Shown: in pieces, positions 37,791 through 46,448 of the stretch
How positions within the stretch are numbered: the first letter of the stretch is position 1
Layout: each line of letters starts with the position of its first letter
Assembly: GCF_900112185.1 (NCBI RefSeq)
Contig: NZ_FOKP01000003.1
Location: 248,001 to 312,000, forward strand
Direction: 5' to 3'
Origin: Allobosea sp. CRIB-10
Lineage (GTDB): Bacteria; Pseudomonadota; Alphaproteobacteria; Rhizobiales; Beijerinckiaceae
Length of the DNA stretch: 64,000 nt
The notes under the pieces: model-generated
Database searches by the model: none
What the model saw: the letters and a program-made list of their open reading frames with translations, nothing else
What the model was told of the DNA's origin: nothing
Program-made: the position numbers and the translations under genes

Positions 37791-38930
37791 ATGCAGGACT
37801 GGTTGACCGCACAGGAGGCGATGGCGCGGCTCGGCCTGAAGCCGCAGACGCTCTACGCCTATGTCAGCCGCGGGCTGATCGAAGCGCGCGGCGACGGCGA
37901 GGATTCGCGCCGCAGCCTCTACCGGGCCGAGGACGTCGCCCGGCTGGAGCATCGCAAGGCGCGCGGCCGGCGCCCGGCCGCGATCGCCGAGGATGCGATC
38001 GCCTATGGCGAGCCGGTGCTCTCCTCCAGCATCACCACGATCGAGCGCGGCGGTCTCTGGTATCGCGGCCAGGATGCGGCGCGCCTCGCCGAGAGCGCCA
38101 AGCTGGAGGACATTGCGCGCCTGCTCTGGGATTGCGGCACGCAACGCTTCCCACCTCTGGCAACGATCGTGCCGCCGGGCGAGCCGCTGGCGCGTGTCTT
38201 CGCGGTGATCGCAGCCCGCACCGCGACCGACCGGCCGATGGTCGGGCGCACCAAGAAGGCGCTCTATCTCGAAGCCGCCGCCGTGCTCGACACGCTGGTC
38301 GACGCCATCGCCGGCGGGCCGGGCGAAGGGCCGATCCATGCCCGGCTGGCGCGTGCCTGGGGCTGCGAGGCTGATGGCTCCGAGCCCGTTCGGCGGGCGC
38401 TCGTCCTGCTCGCCGACCATGAGCTCAACGCCTCGACCTTCGCGGCGCGCGTCACCGCCTCGACCGGCGCCTCGCTGGCCGCCTGCGCGCTGGCGGGGCT
38501 CGCGGCGTTGTCAGGCCCCTCGCATGGTGGTGTCGCGCCGCGCGTGCTGGCGCTGATGCGGGAGATCGAGCGCGACGGGCTGGAGACCGCGATCACCGCG
38601 AGATTGGAGGCCGGCGCCAAGCTGCCCGGCTTTGGCCATCCGCTCTATCCCGATGGCGATCCCCGGGCGCGCGCGCTGTTCGCGGCGTTCGAGCCGCCGA
38701 TGGCTTATGCTCAAGCGCAGACCGCCATCGCGACACTGACCGGCGAAGAGCCGAACATCGATTTCGCCCTGTCGGCGCTGGCTGCCAAGCTCTCCCTGCC
38801 GGAGACGGCGCCGTTCCAGATCTTCGCCGCGGCACGCTGCACCGGCTGGCTCGCCCATGCGCTGGAGCAGAACGAGACCGGCCGGTTGATCCGCCCGCGC
38901 GCCCGCTATATTGGGCCGGCGCCGGGCTAG
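37791..38930 (+). CDS. Citrate-synthase-family protein with an N-terminal MerR-like helix-turn-helix
   Basis: This is a 379-residue protein. Residues 1-55 (DWLTAQEAMARLGLKPQTLY, SRGLIEARGD) resemble the MerR/excisionase DNA-binding fold. The rest is a citrate-synthase domain with GPSHGGVAPR and GFGHPLYPDGDPRA and an intact Asp in NIDFAL. Whether it acts as an enzyme, a regulator or both is unknown. It diverges from the 36617-37693 paralogue, so it may regulate it. Confidence 0.82.
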   Translation: MQDWLTAQEAMARLGLKPQTLYAYVSRGLIEARGDGEDSRRSLYRAEDVARLEHRKARGRRPAAIAEDAIAYGEPVLSSSITTIERGGLWYRGQDAARLAESAKLEDIARLLWDCGTQRFPPLATIVPPGEPLARVFAVIAARTATDRPMVGRTKKALYLEAAAVLDTLVDAIAGGPGEGPIHARLARAWGCEADGSEPVRRALVLLADHELNASTFAARVTASTGASLAACALAGLAALSGPSHGGVAPRVLALMREIERDGLETAITARLEAGAKLPGFGHPLYPDGDPRARALFAAFEPPMAYAQAQTAIATLTGEEPNIDFALSALAAKLSLPETAPFQIFAAARCTGWLAHALEQNETGRLIRPRARYIGPAPG

Positions 38931-39001
38931 AGACGATCGGCAAGGTCCAAAAAGGACAAGGGGCAGATGGTTGACGATAGACCGGAGCAGGGCCATCTTT
39001 C

Positions 39002-39020
39002 TGACTAGTCAGACTGGTCA
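39002..39020. promoter_or_regulatory. Palindromic operator of the toxin-antitoxin pair
   Basis: TGACTAGTCA (39002-39011) is a perfect 10-bp palindrome, followed by the related half-site GACTGGTCA (39012-39020), 10 bp upstream of the antitoxin ATG. Antitoxins of this type normally bind such sites to repress their own operon. Confidence 0.55.
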
Positions 39021-39030
39021 GGAGATATTC

Positions 39031-39300
39031 ATGGCCTGGGCCCTGCAGGATGCGAAAGCGAAGTTCAGCGAAGTGATCAGGCGGGCGCAGACCGAAGGGC
39101 CGCAACGCGTGACGGTGCGCGGCGAACCGTCGGTCGTTGTGATCGCCGAGGCCGAATTCGAACGACTTCGGAACGCGCAACCGACCCGACCGAAGAAGAA
39201 CTTTATCGAACACCTGCTCGAGGAACCACCGTGGCCTGACGACTTCGTCGAAGACATTCTCAACCGTCCGAAGGACTTTGGGCGCGACATCGAGCTTTGA
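39031..39300 (+). CDS. Phd/YefM family antitoxin
   Basis: This 89-residue protein starts at MAWALQDAKAKFSEVIRRAQ. The N-terminal DNA-binding Phd/YefM fold is followed by TVRGEPSVVVIAEAEF. The C-terminal LEEPPWPDDFVEDILNRPKD tail is the likely toxin-binding region. GGAG precedes the ATG. The stop overlaps the toxin start by one base (TGATG). Confidence 0.88.
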   Translation: MAWALQDAKAKFSEVIRRAQTEGPQRVTVRGEPSVVVIAEAEFERLRNAQPTRPKKNFIEHLLEEPPWPDDFVEDILNRPKDFGRDIEL

Positions 39301-39701
39301 TGTACTTGCTCGATACTAACACCGTGTCGGAGCTGCGTCGGATGCGTCCGCCGGTGCGCCAGTGGCTCGAAGCCCAGGCATCGGAAGAGCTTTTCATCAG
39401 TGTGATCTCGTTGGGTGAGATCGAAAAGGGCATCAGACGGGCGGCATCGAGAGACGACATCTTCTCGGCTCGGCTGCAGCACTGGCTCGGCGAGACCCGC
39501 GACCTCTTCGCTGCGAACACGCTACCCATCACCACAGAAATCGCCCTCGCCTGGGGCCGGATCGCCGCCGGGCGGACACGCGACACCGCCGATGCGCTGA
39601 TCGCGGCGACGGCCCTGGTTCACGGCCTCACATTGGTGACCCGAAACACCCGCGACTTCGCCGATCTGCCGCTCAGGCTGCTCGACCCCTGGGCCTCCTG
39701 A
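39300..39701 (+). CDS. VapC-type PIN-domain toxin
   Basis: This 133-residue PIN-domain ribonuclease starts at MYLLDTNTVSELRR. Conserved acidic residues are Asp5 (LLDTN), a Glu in SLGEIEKG, Asp in TADALIAATAL and Asp in TRNTRDF. VapC toxins cut tRNA or rRNA. It is one base out of phase with the antitoxin. The pair is self-contained and likely mobile in origin, but no transposase or integrase is nearby. A bidirectional hairpin (CTGAGC/GCTCAG, 39698-39715) lies at the junction with cfa. Confidence 0.88.
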   Translation: MYLLDTNTVSELRRMRPPVRQWLEAQASEELFISVISLGEIEKGIRRAASRDDIFSARLQHWLGETRDLFAANTLPITTEIALAWGRIAAGRTRDTADALIAATALVHGLTLVTRNTRDFADLPLRLLDPWAS

Positions 39702-39711
39702 GCGGCTTTGC

Positions 39712-40965
39712 TCAGCGAAGGAGCGCTGCCTTCGGCCGCTCCATGGGCAGCGAGACCGGCTCCTCGGCCGCCCTGCCGTTCTCGCTCATATAATCGCGCG
39801 TCATCGGCAGCGTGCCGAGGCGCTTGGCGAGCTGGAGCTGGAAGACGACGAGGCCGTCATGGCGGAAGCTCGCCTCGGATGCGGCGAGATAGAACTCCCA
39901 CATCCGTGCAAAGCGCTCGTCATACATCGCCACCGCCTCCTGGCGATGGGCGAGGAAGCGCTCGCGCCAGGCCTTCAGCGTCTCGGCATAATGCAGGCGC
40001 AGCACCTCGACATCGGTGACGATCAGCCCCTCCTTCTCCACCGCCGCCGTGACTTCCGACAAAGCGGGGATATAGCCGCCGGGGAAGATGTATTTGGCGA
40101 TGAAGGGATTGGTCGCTCCCGGCGGGGTGCTGCGGCCGATCGTGTGGATCAGCGCGACGCCGTCATCCTCGAGCAGGTCGCGGACCTTGCGGAAGTAGTC
40201 GCGGTAGTAGCCGACGCCGACATGCTCGAACATGCCGACCGAGACGATGCGGTCGAAACGCTCGGTCACGGCGCGATAATCCTGCAGGCGGAACTCGACC
40301 GGCAGCCCCGATTCCTCCGCCCGCTTGCTGGAAGCCGTCAGCTGCTCCTCCGAGAGGGTGATGCCGGTAACCTTCGCCCCGGTCTCCTTCGCGATCGAGA
40401 GACCAAGCCCGCCCCAGCCGGAGCCGATGTCGAGCACGCGCTGGCCCGGCTTCAGCGCCAGTTTCGCCGCGATGCGGCGCTTCTTAGCGGCCTGGGCTTC
40501 TTCGAGCGTCGCACCCGGATGCTCGAAGAAGGCGCAGGAATATTGCTGGTCGGCATCGAGGAAGAGCCGGAAGAACTCGCTCTTCAGGTCATAGTGATGA
40601 CTGACGTTGCGCTTGGCCCAGCCCGGAGTGTTGTGCTGCTTCAGCCGCCTGATCGCGGTGCGCAGCCGGCTCAGCCCACTCGCCCAGGCCGAAGGCGGCT
40701 GTCGCGACAGGCCCCGGACCAGGGTTTCCAACAATTGGTAGATGGTGCCGCGCTCGACGATGACGCGGCCATCCATCACCGCCTCGCCCAGAGCGAGCTC
40801 CGGATCGAGCGCCAATCTGAACTCGGTTTCACGGTCGGCGATACGCAAGGTGATCGCGGGCGCCGACCCTCGCCCGGCCGAATGGAGCGTTCCATCGGCG
40901 AACACGACATCAACCCGCGGCTCGCAAATGAGCCGGGACAACATATTCATCAGCAAACTGCGCAT
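39712..40965 (-). CDS. cfa: Cyclopropane-fatty-acyl-phospholipid synthase family protein
   Basis: This 417-residue SAM-dependent methyltransferase has the SAM-binding motif VLDIGSGWGGLGLSIAKETG, followed by GITLSEEQLTASSKRAEESG. Family markers are YDLKSEFFRLFLDADQQYSCAFF and YIFPGGYIPALSEV. It converts membrane-lipid double bonds to cyclopropane rings, typically in stationary phase. GAGGTGG precedes the ATG. It is convergent with the toxin gene, 10 bp apart. Confidence 0.92.
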   Translation of the reverse strand: MRSLLMNMLSRLICEPRVDVVFADGTLHSAGRGSAPAITLRIADRETEFRLALDPELALGEAVMDGRVIVERGTIYQLLETLVRGLSRQPPSAWASGLSRLRTAIRRLKQHNTPGWAKRNVSHHYDLKSEFFRLFLDADQQYSCAFFEHPGATLEEAQAAKKRRIAAKLALKPGQRVLDIGSGWGGLGLSIAKETGAKVTGITLSEEQLTASSKRAEESGLPVEFRLQDYRAVTERFDRIVSVGMFEHVGVGYYRDYFRKVRDLLEDDGVALIHTIGRSTPPGATNPFIAKYIFPGGYIPALSEVTAAVEKEGLIVTDVEVLRLHYAETLKAWRERFLAHRQEAVAMYDERFARMWEFYLAASEASFRHDGLVVFQLQLAKRLGTLPMTRDYMSENGRAAEEPVSLPMERPKAALLR

Positions 40966-41088
40966 GGCGCCACCTCACGGCAGTGCCCCTTCGCCATCAA
41001 AGATGGCGATCGCCCGCGGCAGCGTAACAGTGGGTTCGGTGCAAGGCCGATCCCCATCAGCCGCATGCAGCTGTCAGCCTCCTGACAG

Positions 41089-41128
41089 AAAAATGGGGAC
41101 GGTGGGCCGTTCTCGCCAGTCCACCGTC
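41089..41128 (-). terminator. Terminator candidate of the TRAP operon
   Basis: On the reverse strand GACGGTGG pairs with CCACCGTC around a 15-nt loop, followed by CCCCATTTTT. It lies just past the dctM stop at 41136. Confidence 0.5.
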
Positions 41129-41135
41129 GTTTCCC

Positions 41136-42542
41136 TTACCGGATCATGCCCATGGTGCGCGGCAGCCAGAGCGTCAGCTCGGGAATGAAGGTGATCGCCA
41201 GCAACGCGGCGAAGAGCGGTGCCAGCCAGGGCAGGATCGCCATGGTGGTGCGCTCGACCGAGAGCTTGGCGACGCGCGACAGCACGAACAGCACCATGCC
41301 GAGCGGCGGATGCAGCAATCCGATCATCAGGTTGAGCGTCAGGATCAGGCCGAAGTGGATCGGGTCGACGCCGAGCTTGAGGGCGATCGGCAGAAGGATC
41401 GGCACGACGATGGTGATCGCCGCGATGGTGTCGAGGAAGCAGCCGATGAACAGCAGCAGCAGGTTGACCAGGATCAGGAACACCCATTTGTTCTGGGTGA
41501 AGCCGAGGATCAGGTCGGACAGAAGTTGCGCCGTCTGGGAGACCGTCAGCAGCCAGGCGAAGATCGAGGCGGCGGTGACGATGAACAGCACCGAGGCGGT
41601 GGTCTCGATCGTGTCGAAGGTCGCCTTGGTCAGGCTGCGCATGGTCATCGAGCGGTAGCGCACCAGCCCAAGGAACAGCGACCAGATCACGGCTGCGGCG
41701 GCCGCCTCGGTCGGGGTGAACCAGCCCATGGTCATGCCGCCGATCAGGATGACCGGCGTCATCAACGCCATCACCGCCGAGAAATTGAAGCAGTAGTCCA
41801 GGGCCAGCAGCAGGGCGAGCGCGATGCCGATGGCGAGGTTGGGGTCGAGCCCGGCGAAGACGAGGCCATAGGCCACCACCGGGAAGCCCATCACGACCAG
41901 CACCTCGATTCCGGCCGAGCCGAGCTGGCGCAGCGAGAACGGCGTGTCCGAGCCCCATTTGTAGATGCGGGCGAAGATCGCGACCGTCACCATCATGAAC
42001 AGGGTCATCATAACCCCGGGGATGACACCGCCGAGGAAAAGCGCGCCGATCGAGGTGTTCGCCATCATGCCGTAGATGACGAAGGGCAAGGACGGCGGGA
42101 TGATCGGCCCGAGCGTCGCCGAGGCGGCGGTGACGCCGACCGCGACCTCGGTCGAATAGCCATGGTCCTTCATCGCCTTGATCTCGATCGTGCCGATGCC
42201 GGCGGCGTCGGCGATCGCGGTGCCGGACATGCCGGAGAAGATCACCGAGCCGATGATGTTGACCTGGGCGAGGCCGCCGCGCATCCAGCCGACGAGGGCG
42301 ACGGCGAAGGAATAGATGCGGCCGGTGACGCCGGCGATGTTCATCAGGTTGCCGGCGAGGATGAAGAAGGGCACCGCCAGCAGCGGGAAGCTCTCGACAC
42401 CGGCGATCATGCGCTGGGCCAGGATCACGTCCGGCACGGTACCGGAGACGAGGATGAAGGCGAGCGAGGCGACGGCCATCGAGATGGCGACGGGCACGCC
42501 GAGCACCATCAGGCCGAGGAAGGTTCCGAGCAGGATCAGCAT
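41136..42542 (-). CDS. TRAP transporter large permease (DctM)
   Basis: This 468-residue multi-helix inner-membrane protein carries the substrate-translocating half of a TRAP transporter. MSGTAIADAAGIGTIEI and LGPIIPPSLPFVIYG are DctM signatures. It is about 40 residues longer than usual: an extra hydrophobic stretch (about 210-262) lies before WFTPTEAAAAAVIWS. It is 3 bp after dctQ. The substrate is set by the binding protein. Confidence 0.92.
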   Translation of the reverse strand: MLILLGTFLGLMVLGVPVAISMAVASLAFILVSGTVPDVILAQRMIAGVESFPLLAVPFFILAGNLMNIAGVTGRIYSFAVALVGWMRGGLAQVNIIGSVIFSGMSGTAIADAAGIGTIEIKAMKDHGYSTEVAVGVTAASATLGPIIPPSLPFVIYGMMANTSIGALFLGGVIPGVMMTLFMMVTVAIFARIYKWGSDTPFSLRQLGSAGIEVLVVMGFPVVAYGLVFAGLDPNLAIGIALALLLALDYCFNFSAVMALMTPVILIGGMTMGWFTPTEAAAAAVIWSLFLGLVRYRSMTMRSLTKATFDTIETTASVLFIVTAASIFAWLLTVSQTAQLLSDLILGFTQNKWVFLILVNLLLLFIGCFLDTIAAITIVVPILLPIALKLGVDPIHFGLILTLNLMIGLLHPPLGMVLFVLSRVAKLSVERTTMAILPWLAPLFAALLAITFIPELTLWLPRTMGMIR

Positions 42543-42545
42543 GGA

Positions 42546-43124
42546 TCAGGCCTCCGAGCCGTCGAAGGCCGAGGGACGCTCCAACACGGAGTAGCCGCGG
42601 CGCCAGTTCTGCCAGGCGACCTGGATCGCGCGCAGCGTCATCAGCGCGAAGGCGACGACGACGGCATAGAACACCGGGGATTTCGGGAACTGGATCGTCG
42701 TCATCATCTCGTCGGGAATGAGCTGAGCATAGCGATGGGTCAGCACCGTGCCATAGGCGAAGAAGCCGATGCGGATGATATCGACGGCGGTGGAGAGCGC
42801 CCGGCCGGCGCCATGCGAGAGGTAGCGGTAGAGGAAGTCGACCTGGATGTGGCGCGAAGCGCGCACGCAAAGCGAGGAGCCGAGGAAGACGACGACGATC
42901 AGCGCGTAGATCGCGATCTCCTCGGTCCAGGCGAAGCTGTCGTTGAGGACGTAGCGGGTGAAGAACTGCGCCACGACGCAGGCGACCATCAGCCAGAAGG
43001 CGGCGAGCGTCACCCAGTCCTCGAGGCCATAGCCGGAGAGATCGGCCGGCGGCGGCGCCTCGTCGAAGACGTGGGCGATCTCCTCGCTGGTGACTTGGGT
43101 ATGGATTTCCGGCGTCGTCGTCAT
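42546..43124 (-). CDS. TRAP transporter small permease (DctQ)
   Basis: This 192-residue protein has four hydrophobic segments; the first has WVTLAAFWLMVACVVAQFFTR. The SFAWTEEIAIYALIVVVFLGSS block is the DctQ signature. It is the second gene of the dctPQM operon. A repeat of family A and a hairpin lie between dctP and this gene. Confidence 0.9.
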   Translation of the reverse strand: MTTTPEIHTQVTSEEIAHVFDEAPPPADLSGYGLEDWVTLAAFWLMVACVVAQFFTRYVLNDSFAWTEEIAIYALIVVVFLGSSLCVRASRHIQVDFLYRYLSHGAGRALSTAVDIIRIGFFAYGTVLTHRYAQLIPDEMMTTIQFPKSPVFYAVVVAFALMTLRAIQVAWQNWRRGYSVLERPSAFDGSEA

Positions 43125-43153
43125 CGCTCACTCTTCGCTTCGACAGTCCTCAG

Positions 43154-43253
43154 CCGTCATGCTCGCCCTTGTGGCGAGCATCCACGTCTTGAACACCGCA
43201 TGCGATCAGCGATGCGAGGACGTGGATGGTCGGGACAAGTCCGACCATGACGG
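43154..43253. repeat. Dispersed palindromic repeat, family A copy 3
   Basis: The element runs from CCGTCATGC to CCATGACGG, in the opposite orientation to copies 1 and 2 (GCTCGCC arm first, GGTCGGG arm last). It lies in the dctP-dctQ gap. Confidence 0.9.
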
Positions 43254-43272
43254 AGAGGGCGACGTTCATCAG

Positions 43273-43303
43273 TTCTGAAACCGACCTGCCGCCGGTTTCA
43301 GAA
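43273..43303 (-). terminator. Hairpin after dctP
   Basis: TTCTGAAACCG (43273-43283) and CGGTTTCAGAA (43293-43303) form a perfect 11-bp stem, 13 bp after the dctP stop. There is no T-run. It probably protects the dctP mRNA or limits readthrough into dctQM, as the binding protein is needed in excess. Confidence 0.6.
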
Positions 43304-43316
43304 TGACGGGATCAGC

Positions 43317-44288
43317 TCACTTGATCGCCTGGATCCGCTCCCAGTCGGCCTTGCGATAGCCGTACTGCTCGAAGGTCACGTTCTTCTGCACGGCAGCGAG
43401 GAAGTCGGCCTTGTCGATCTCGGTGACGGAGAGGCCCTTGTCCTTGAAGACCTGGACCAGCTTGGTTTCGTCGGCCTGGATCTTCTTGGTCGCGCGCTCG
43501 GCCGCCTCCTGGGCGACGTCGGTGAAGATCTTCCTGTCCTCGGGCGAGAGCTTGGCCCAGAGCTGCTTCGAGACCACGGTGTTGAGGTGGTCGACGATGT
43601 GGCCGGTCAGGATGATGTGCTTCTGGACCTCGTAGAACTTCTTGGCGTCGATGGTGTTGAGCGGGTTCTCCTGCGCCTCGACCGTGCCGTTCTGGAGCGC
43701 CAGATAGACCTCGGCGAAGGCGATCGGCGTGGTGTTGGCGCCGCAGGCGCGCGGCATGGCGAGATAGGCCGGCACGTCGGGCACGCGGATCTTCAGGCCC
43801 TTCATGTCGGCGCAGGTCTTGATCGGCTTGTTCGAGGTGGTGTGGCGGGTGCCGTAATAGGTCACGGCCAGGATCTGGTGGCCGCTCTTCTCCTCATAGC
43901 CCTTGGCCATCTCCTTGAAGACGTCGCTCTTCACATAGGCGAGGAGATGGTCCGGGCCGCGGAAGATGAAGGGGTAGTAGGTCACGCCGATCGGCGGATA
44001 GGCGCGGGCGGCGAAGCTCGAGCCCGAGATGATCATGTCGACCGTGCCGAGCGTCAGGCCCTGGTTGATGTCGGTCTCCTTGCCGAGCTGCGAAGCCGGA
44101 TAGACCGTGATCTCGTATTTGCCGTTGCTGCGCTTCTTGATCTCCTCGGCGGCCCAGACCGACTCGGTGTGGAACGGCTCGGAGGTCTCGTAGACATGGG
44201 CCCATTTCAGCTTGGTCTGGGCCTGCGCCGGCGCGCCGGCGAAGAGGGCGCCGGCGGCGAGCGCGGCAAGGGCGTAATGGAACTTCAT
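43317..44288 (-). CDS. TRAP transporter substrate-binding protein (DctP)
   Basis: This 323-residue periplasmic protein starts at MKFHYALAALAAGALFAGAP with a Sec signal (cleavage after AQA). The acid-binding Arg is in MKGLKIRVPD. FAEVYLALQNGTVEAQENPLN is the family signature. Ligand not assigned; C4-dicarboxylates, keto acids and sugar acids are all possible. It lies 43 bp after an FCD regulator on the same strand and starts the dctPQM operon. Confidence 0.92.
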   Translation of the reverse strand: MKFHYALAALAAGALFAGAPAQAQTKLKWAHVYETSEPFHTESVWAAEEIKKRSNGKYEITVYPASQLGKETDINQGLTLGTVDMIISGSSFAARAYPPIGVTYYPFIFRGPDHLLAYVKSDVFKEMAKGYEEKSGHQILAVTYYGTRHTTSNKPIKTCADMKGLKIRVPDVPAYLAMPRACGANTTPIAFAEVYLALQNGTVEAQENPLNTIDAKKFYEVQKHIILTGHIVDHLNTVVSKQLWAKLSPEDRKIFTDVAQEAAERATKKIQADETKLVQVFKDKGLSVTEIDKADFLAAVQKNVTFEQYGYRKADWERIQAIK

Positions 44289-44331
44289 GGTCAGTCCTCC
44301 CTGGAACTTTCGGATGCGATCGAAGCCTGCG

Positions 44332-45084
44332 TCATTTGATCGGGCCGGGCCGGCGCTGACGCTCGCCTGCCCGCTTGAGGTCGGTGTCGCCGAAGCTCTG
44401 CGAAAAGCGCTCCTGCGAAGCCTGGAGATGGGCGCACATCGCCGCACGCGCCGCCTCGCGATCACCGCGCGCGAGTGCGGCGTGAATGGCGCGATGCTCG
44501 CGCGCCGCCGAGCGCCACGAGTCCTCGTTCTCGAAATACTGCGCAAGCTGGCGGAAATACGGACTCATGCGCTGGTCGAAGAGCTCGCCGACGCAGCGCA
44601 CCAGCACGGTGTTCCCCAGCATCGCCGCGATCTCGACATGGAAGGCACGGTCGAGCGCGATCAATTGCTCCGCCGGTAATCCGGGCTGTTCCATCTGGTC
44701 GAGAATGCCGGCGAGCCCGGCCAGCTGCGCCGGAGTCGCCTGCCCTGCGGCATCGGCCGCGACCGCGCCCTCGACCAGCCGGCGCGCCGCGAGCACCTCG
44801 AACGGCCCCTCGACAGGAAAGCCTGTACCGGCAAGCTGCGCGGCGGCCTGGGCCGGGTCGACGACATAGACGCCCGAGCCCATGCGGATGCGCACGCGTC
44901 CCTCGACCTCGAGCGCGATCAGGGCCTCGCGCACCGAGGGACGGGAGACGCCGAGCTTTTCCGCGAGCTCGCGCTCGGGCGGCAGACGGCTGCCGACCGG
45001 AAATTCATGCTGGTCGATGAGATGGCGCAACTGATCGGCGATCTGCCGATACAGGCGCGGCGACTCGACGACTGCGAGCGGCAT
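44332..45084 (-). CDS. FadR-subfamily (GntR/FCD) transcriptional regulator
   Basis: This 250-residue regulator has an N-terminal winged helix (RELAEKLGVSRPSVREALIALE) and an FCD ligand-binding domain (about 95-230) with conserved His residues. FCD proteins bind small organic acids through a metal. It is on the same strand as dctPQM, 43 bp upstream of dctP. Two palindromes lie 49-104 bp upstream of its start. Confidence 0.9.
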   Translation of the reverse strand: MPLAVVESPRLYRQIADQLRHLIDQHEFPVGSRLPPERELAEKLGVSRPSVREALIALEVEGRVRIRMGSGVYVVDPAQAAAQLAGTGFPVEGPFEVLAARRLVEGAVAADAAGQATPAQLAGLAGILDQMEQPGLPAEQLIALDRAFHVEIAAMLGNTVLVRCVGELFDQRMSPYFRQLAQYFENEDSWRSAAREHRAIHAALARGDREAARAAMCAHLQASQERFSQSFGDTDLKRAGERQRRPGPIK

Positions 45085-45132
45085 CAGCTCCCCGGACCCT
45101 TCCCTGCGCCGCCCGTCCTGAGCGGCATCGAT

Positions 45133-45188
45133 TTGGCCATGTGGTCAGGCCAATTTCGGCAGGGAAGGAACCACCATACCGGTGTGGT
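45133..45188. promoter_or_regulatory. Two palindromes upstream of the FCD regulator
   Basis: TTGGCC-N9-GGCCAA (45133-45153) and ACCAC-N9-GTGGT (45170-45188) each have 9-bp spacers. Both are of a type bound by GntR-family dimers. They lie upstream of the regulator-TRAP operon; the regulator probably autoregulates. Inference. Confidence 0.4.
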
Positions 45189-45319
45189 GTCAATGCTCAT
45201 TGAGGCGAGTCAGCGAACTGAAGCGCAGCGCAGGAGTGGCGCGAGCGTGCGGCATTGCCACCCGCCATGCGCGCAAGCTACAATTTTGCCGAGGCTCGAC
45301 GAAAACCGACCGGGACCGC

Positions 45320-45652
45320 ATGAGCATCGAACCGGACAGCCTGATCCTACAGATGCTGCGCGAAATGCGCGCCGACATGGCCACGAAGGACGATGTCGCG
45401 GCCGTGAAAGGCGACATCGCGACCATGCGATCCGAATTCAGCGACCTTAAGGCCGATTTCACCTCGCTCAGGGCCGATGTCGCGTCGGACATGATGGCCC
45501 TGCGCAAGGATGTGGGTGACCGGATCGTCGGCCTGCGCCGCGCCGTGGTCGAGTACCACACCTCGGTCATCGGCCATGGCGTGCTGATCAGCGAGCTCGA
45601 AGCGCGCTTGCGCCGGGTCGAGCAGCATCTCGACTTGCCGGAAGCGCAGTGA
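45320..45652 (+). CDS. Hypothetical coiled-coil protein
   Basis: This 110-residue protein starts at MSIEPDSLILQMLREMRADM. Residues about 15-75 are a repeated heptad-like stretch (DDVAAVKGDIATMRSEFSDL, then DFTSLRADVASDMMALRKDV), predicted coiled coil. The C-terminus (SELEARLRRVEQHLDL) is another helix. No signal peptide. It resembles short coiled-coil proteins (DUF1640-like) found in many alphaproteobacteria. The function is unknown. Confidence 0.65.
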   Translation: MSIEPDSLILQMLREMRADMATKDDVAAVKGDIATMRSEFSDLKADFTSLRADVASDMMALRKDVGDRIVGLRRAVVEYHTSVIGHGVLISELEARLRRVEQHLDLPEAQ

Positions 45653-45662
45653 GCTTCGCGGT

Positions 45663-46444
<782 letters not shown>

Positions 46445-46448
<4 letters not shown>

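Noticed and set aside
41068-41086. CTGTCAG-CCTC-CTGACAG stem as a terminator
   Set aside because: The A-run follows it on the plus strand, so it would give no U-tract for either neighbouring gene.
41310-43250. Long antisense frame (about 646 codons) opposite dctM and dctQ
   Set aside because: Rich in His/Asp/Gly/Gln and lacks motifs, as expected for reverse complement of high-GC membrane-protein genes.
45165-45190. GGAAC at 45166-45170 as an EcfG promoter
   Set aside because: After 16 bp the sequence is TGTC, which does not match CGTT, and the next gene start is about 150 bp away.
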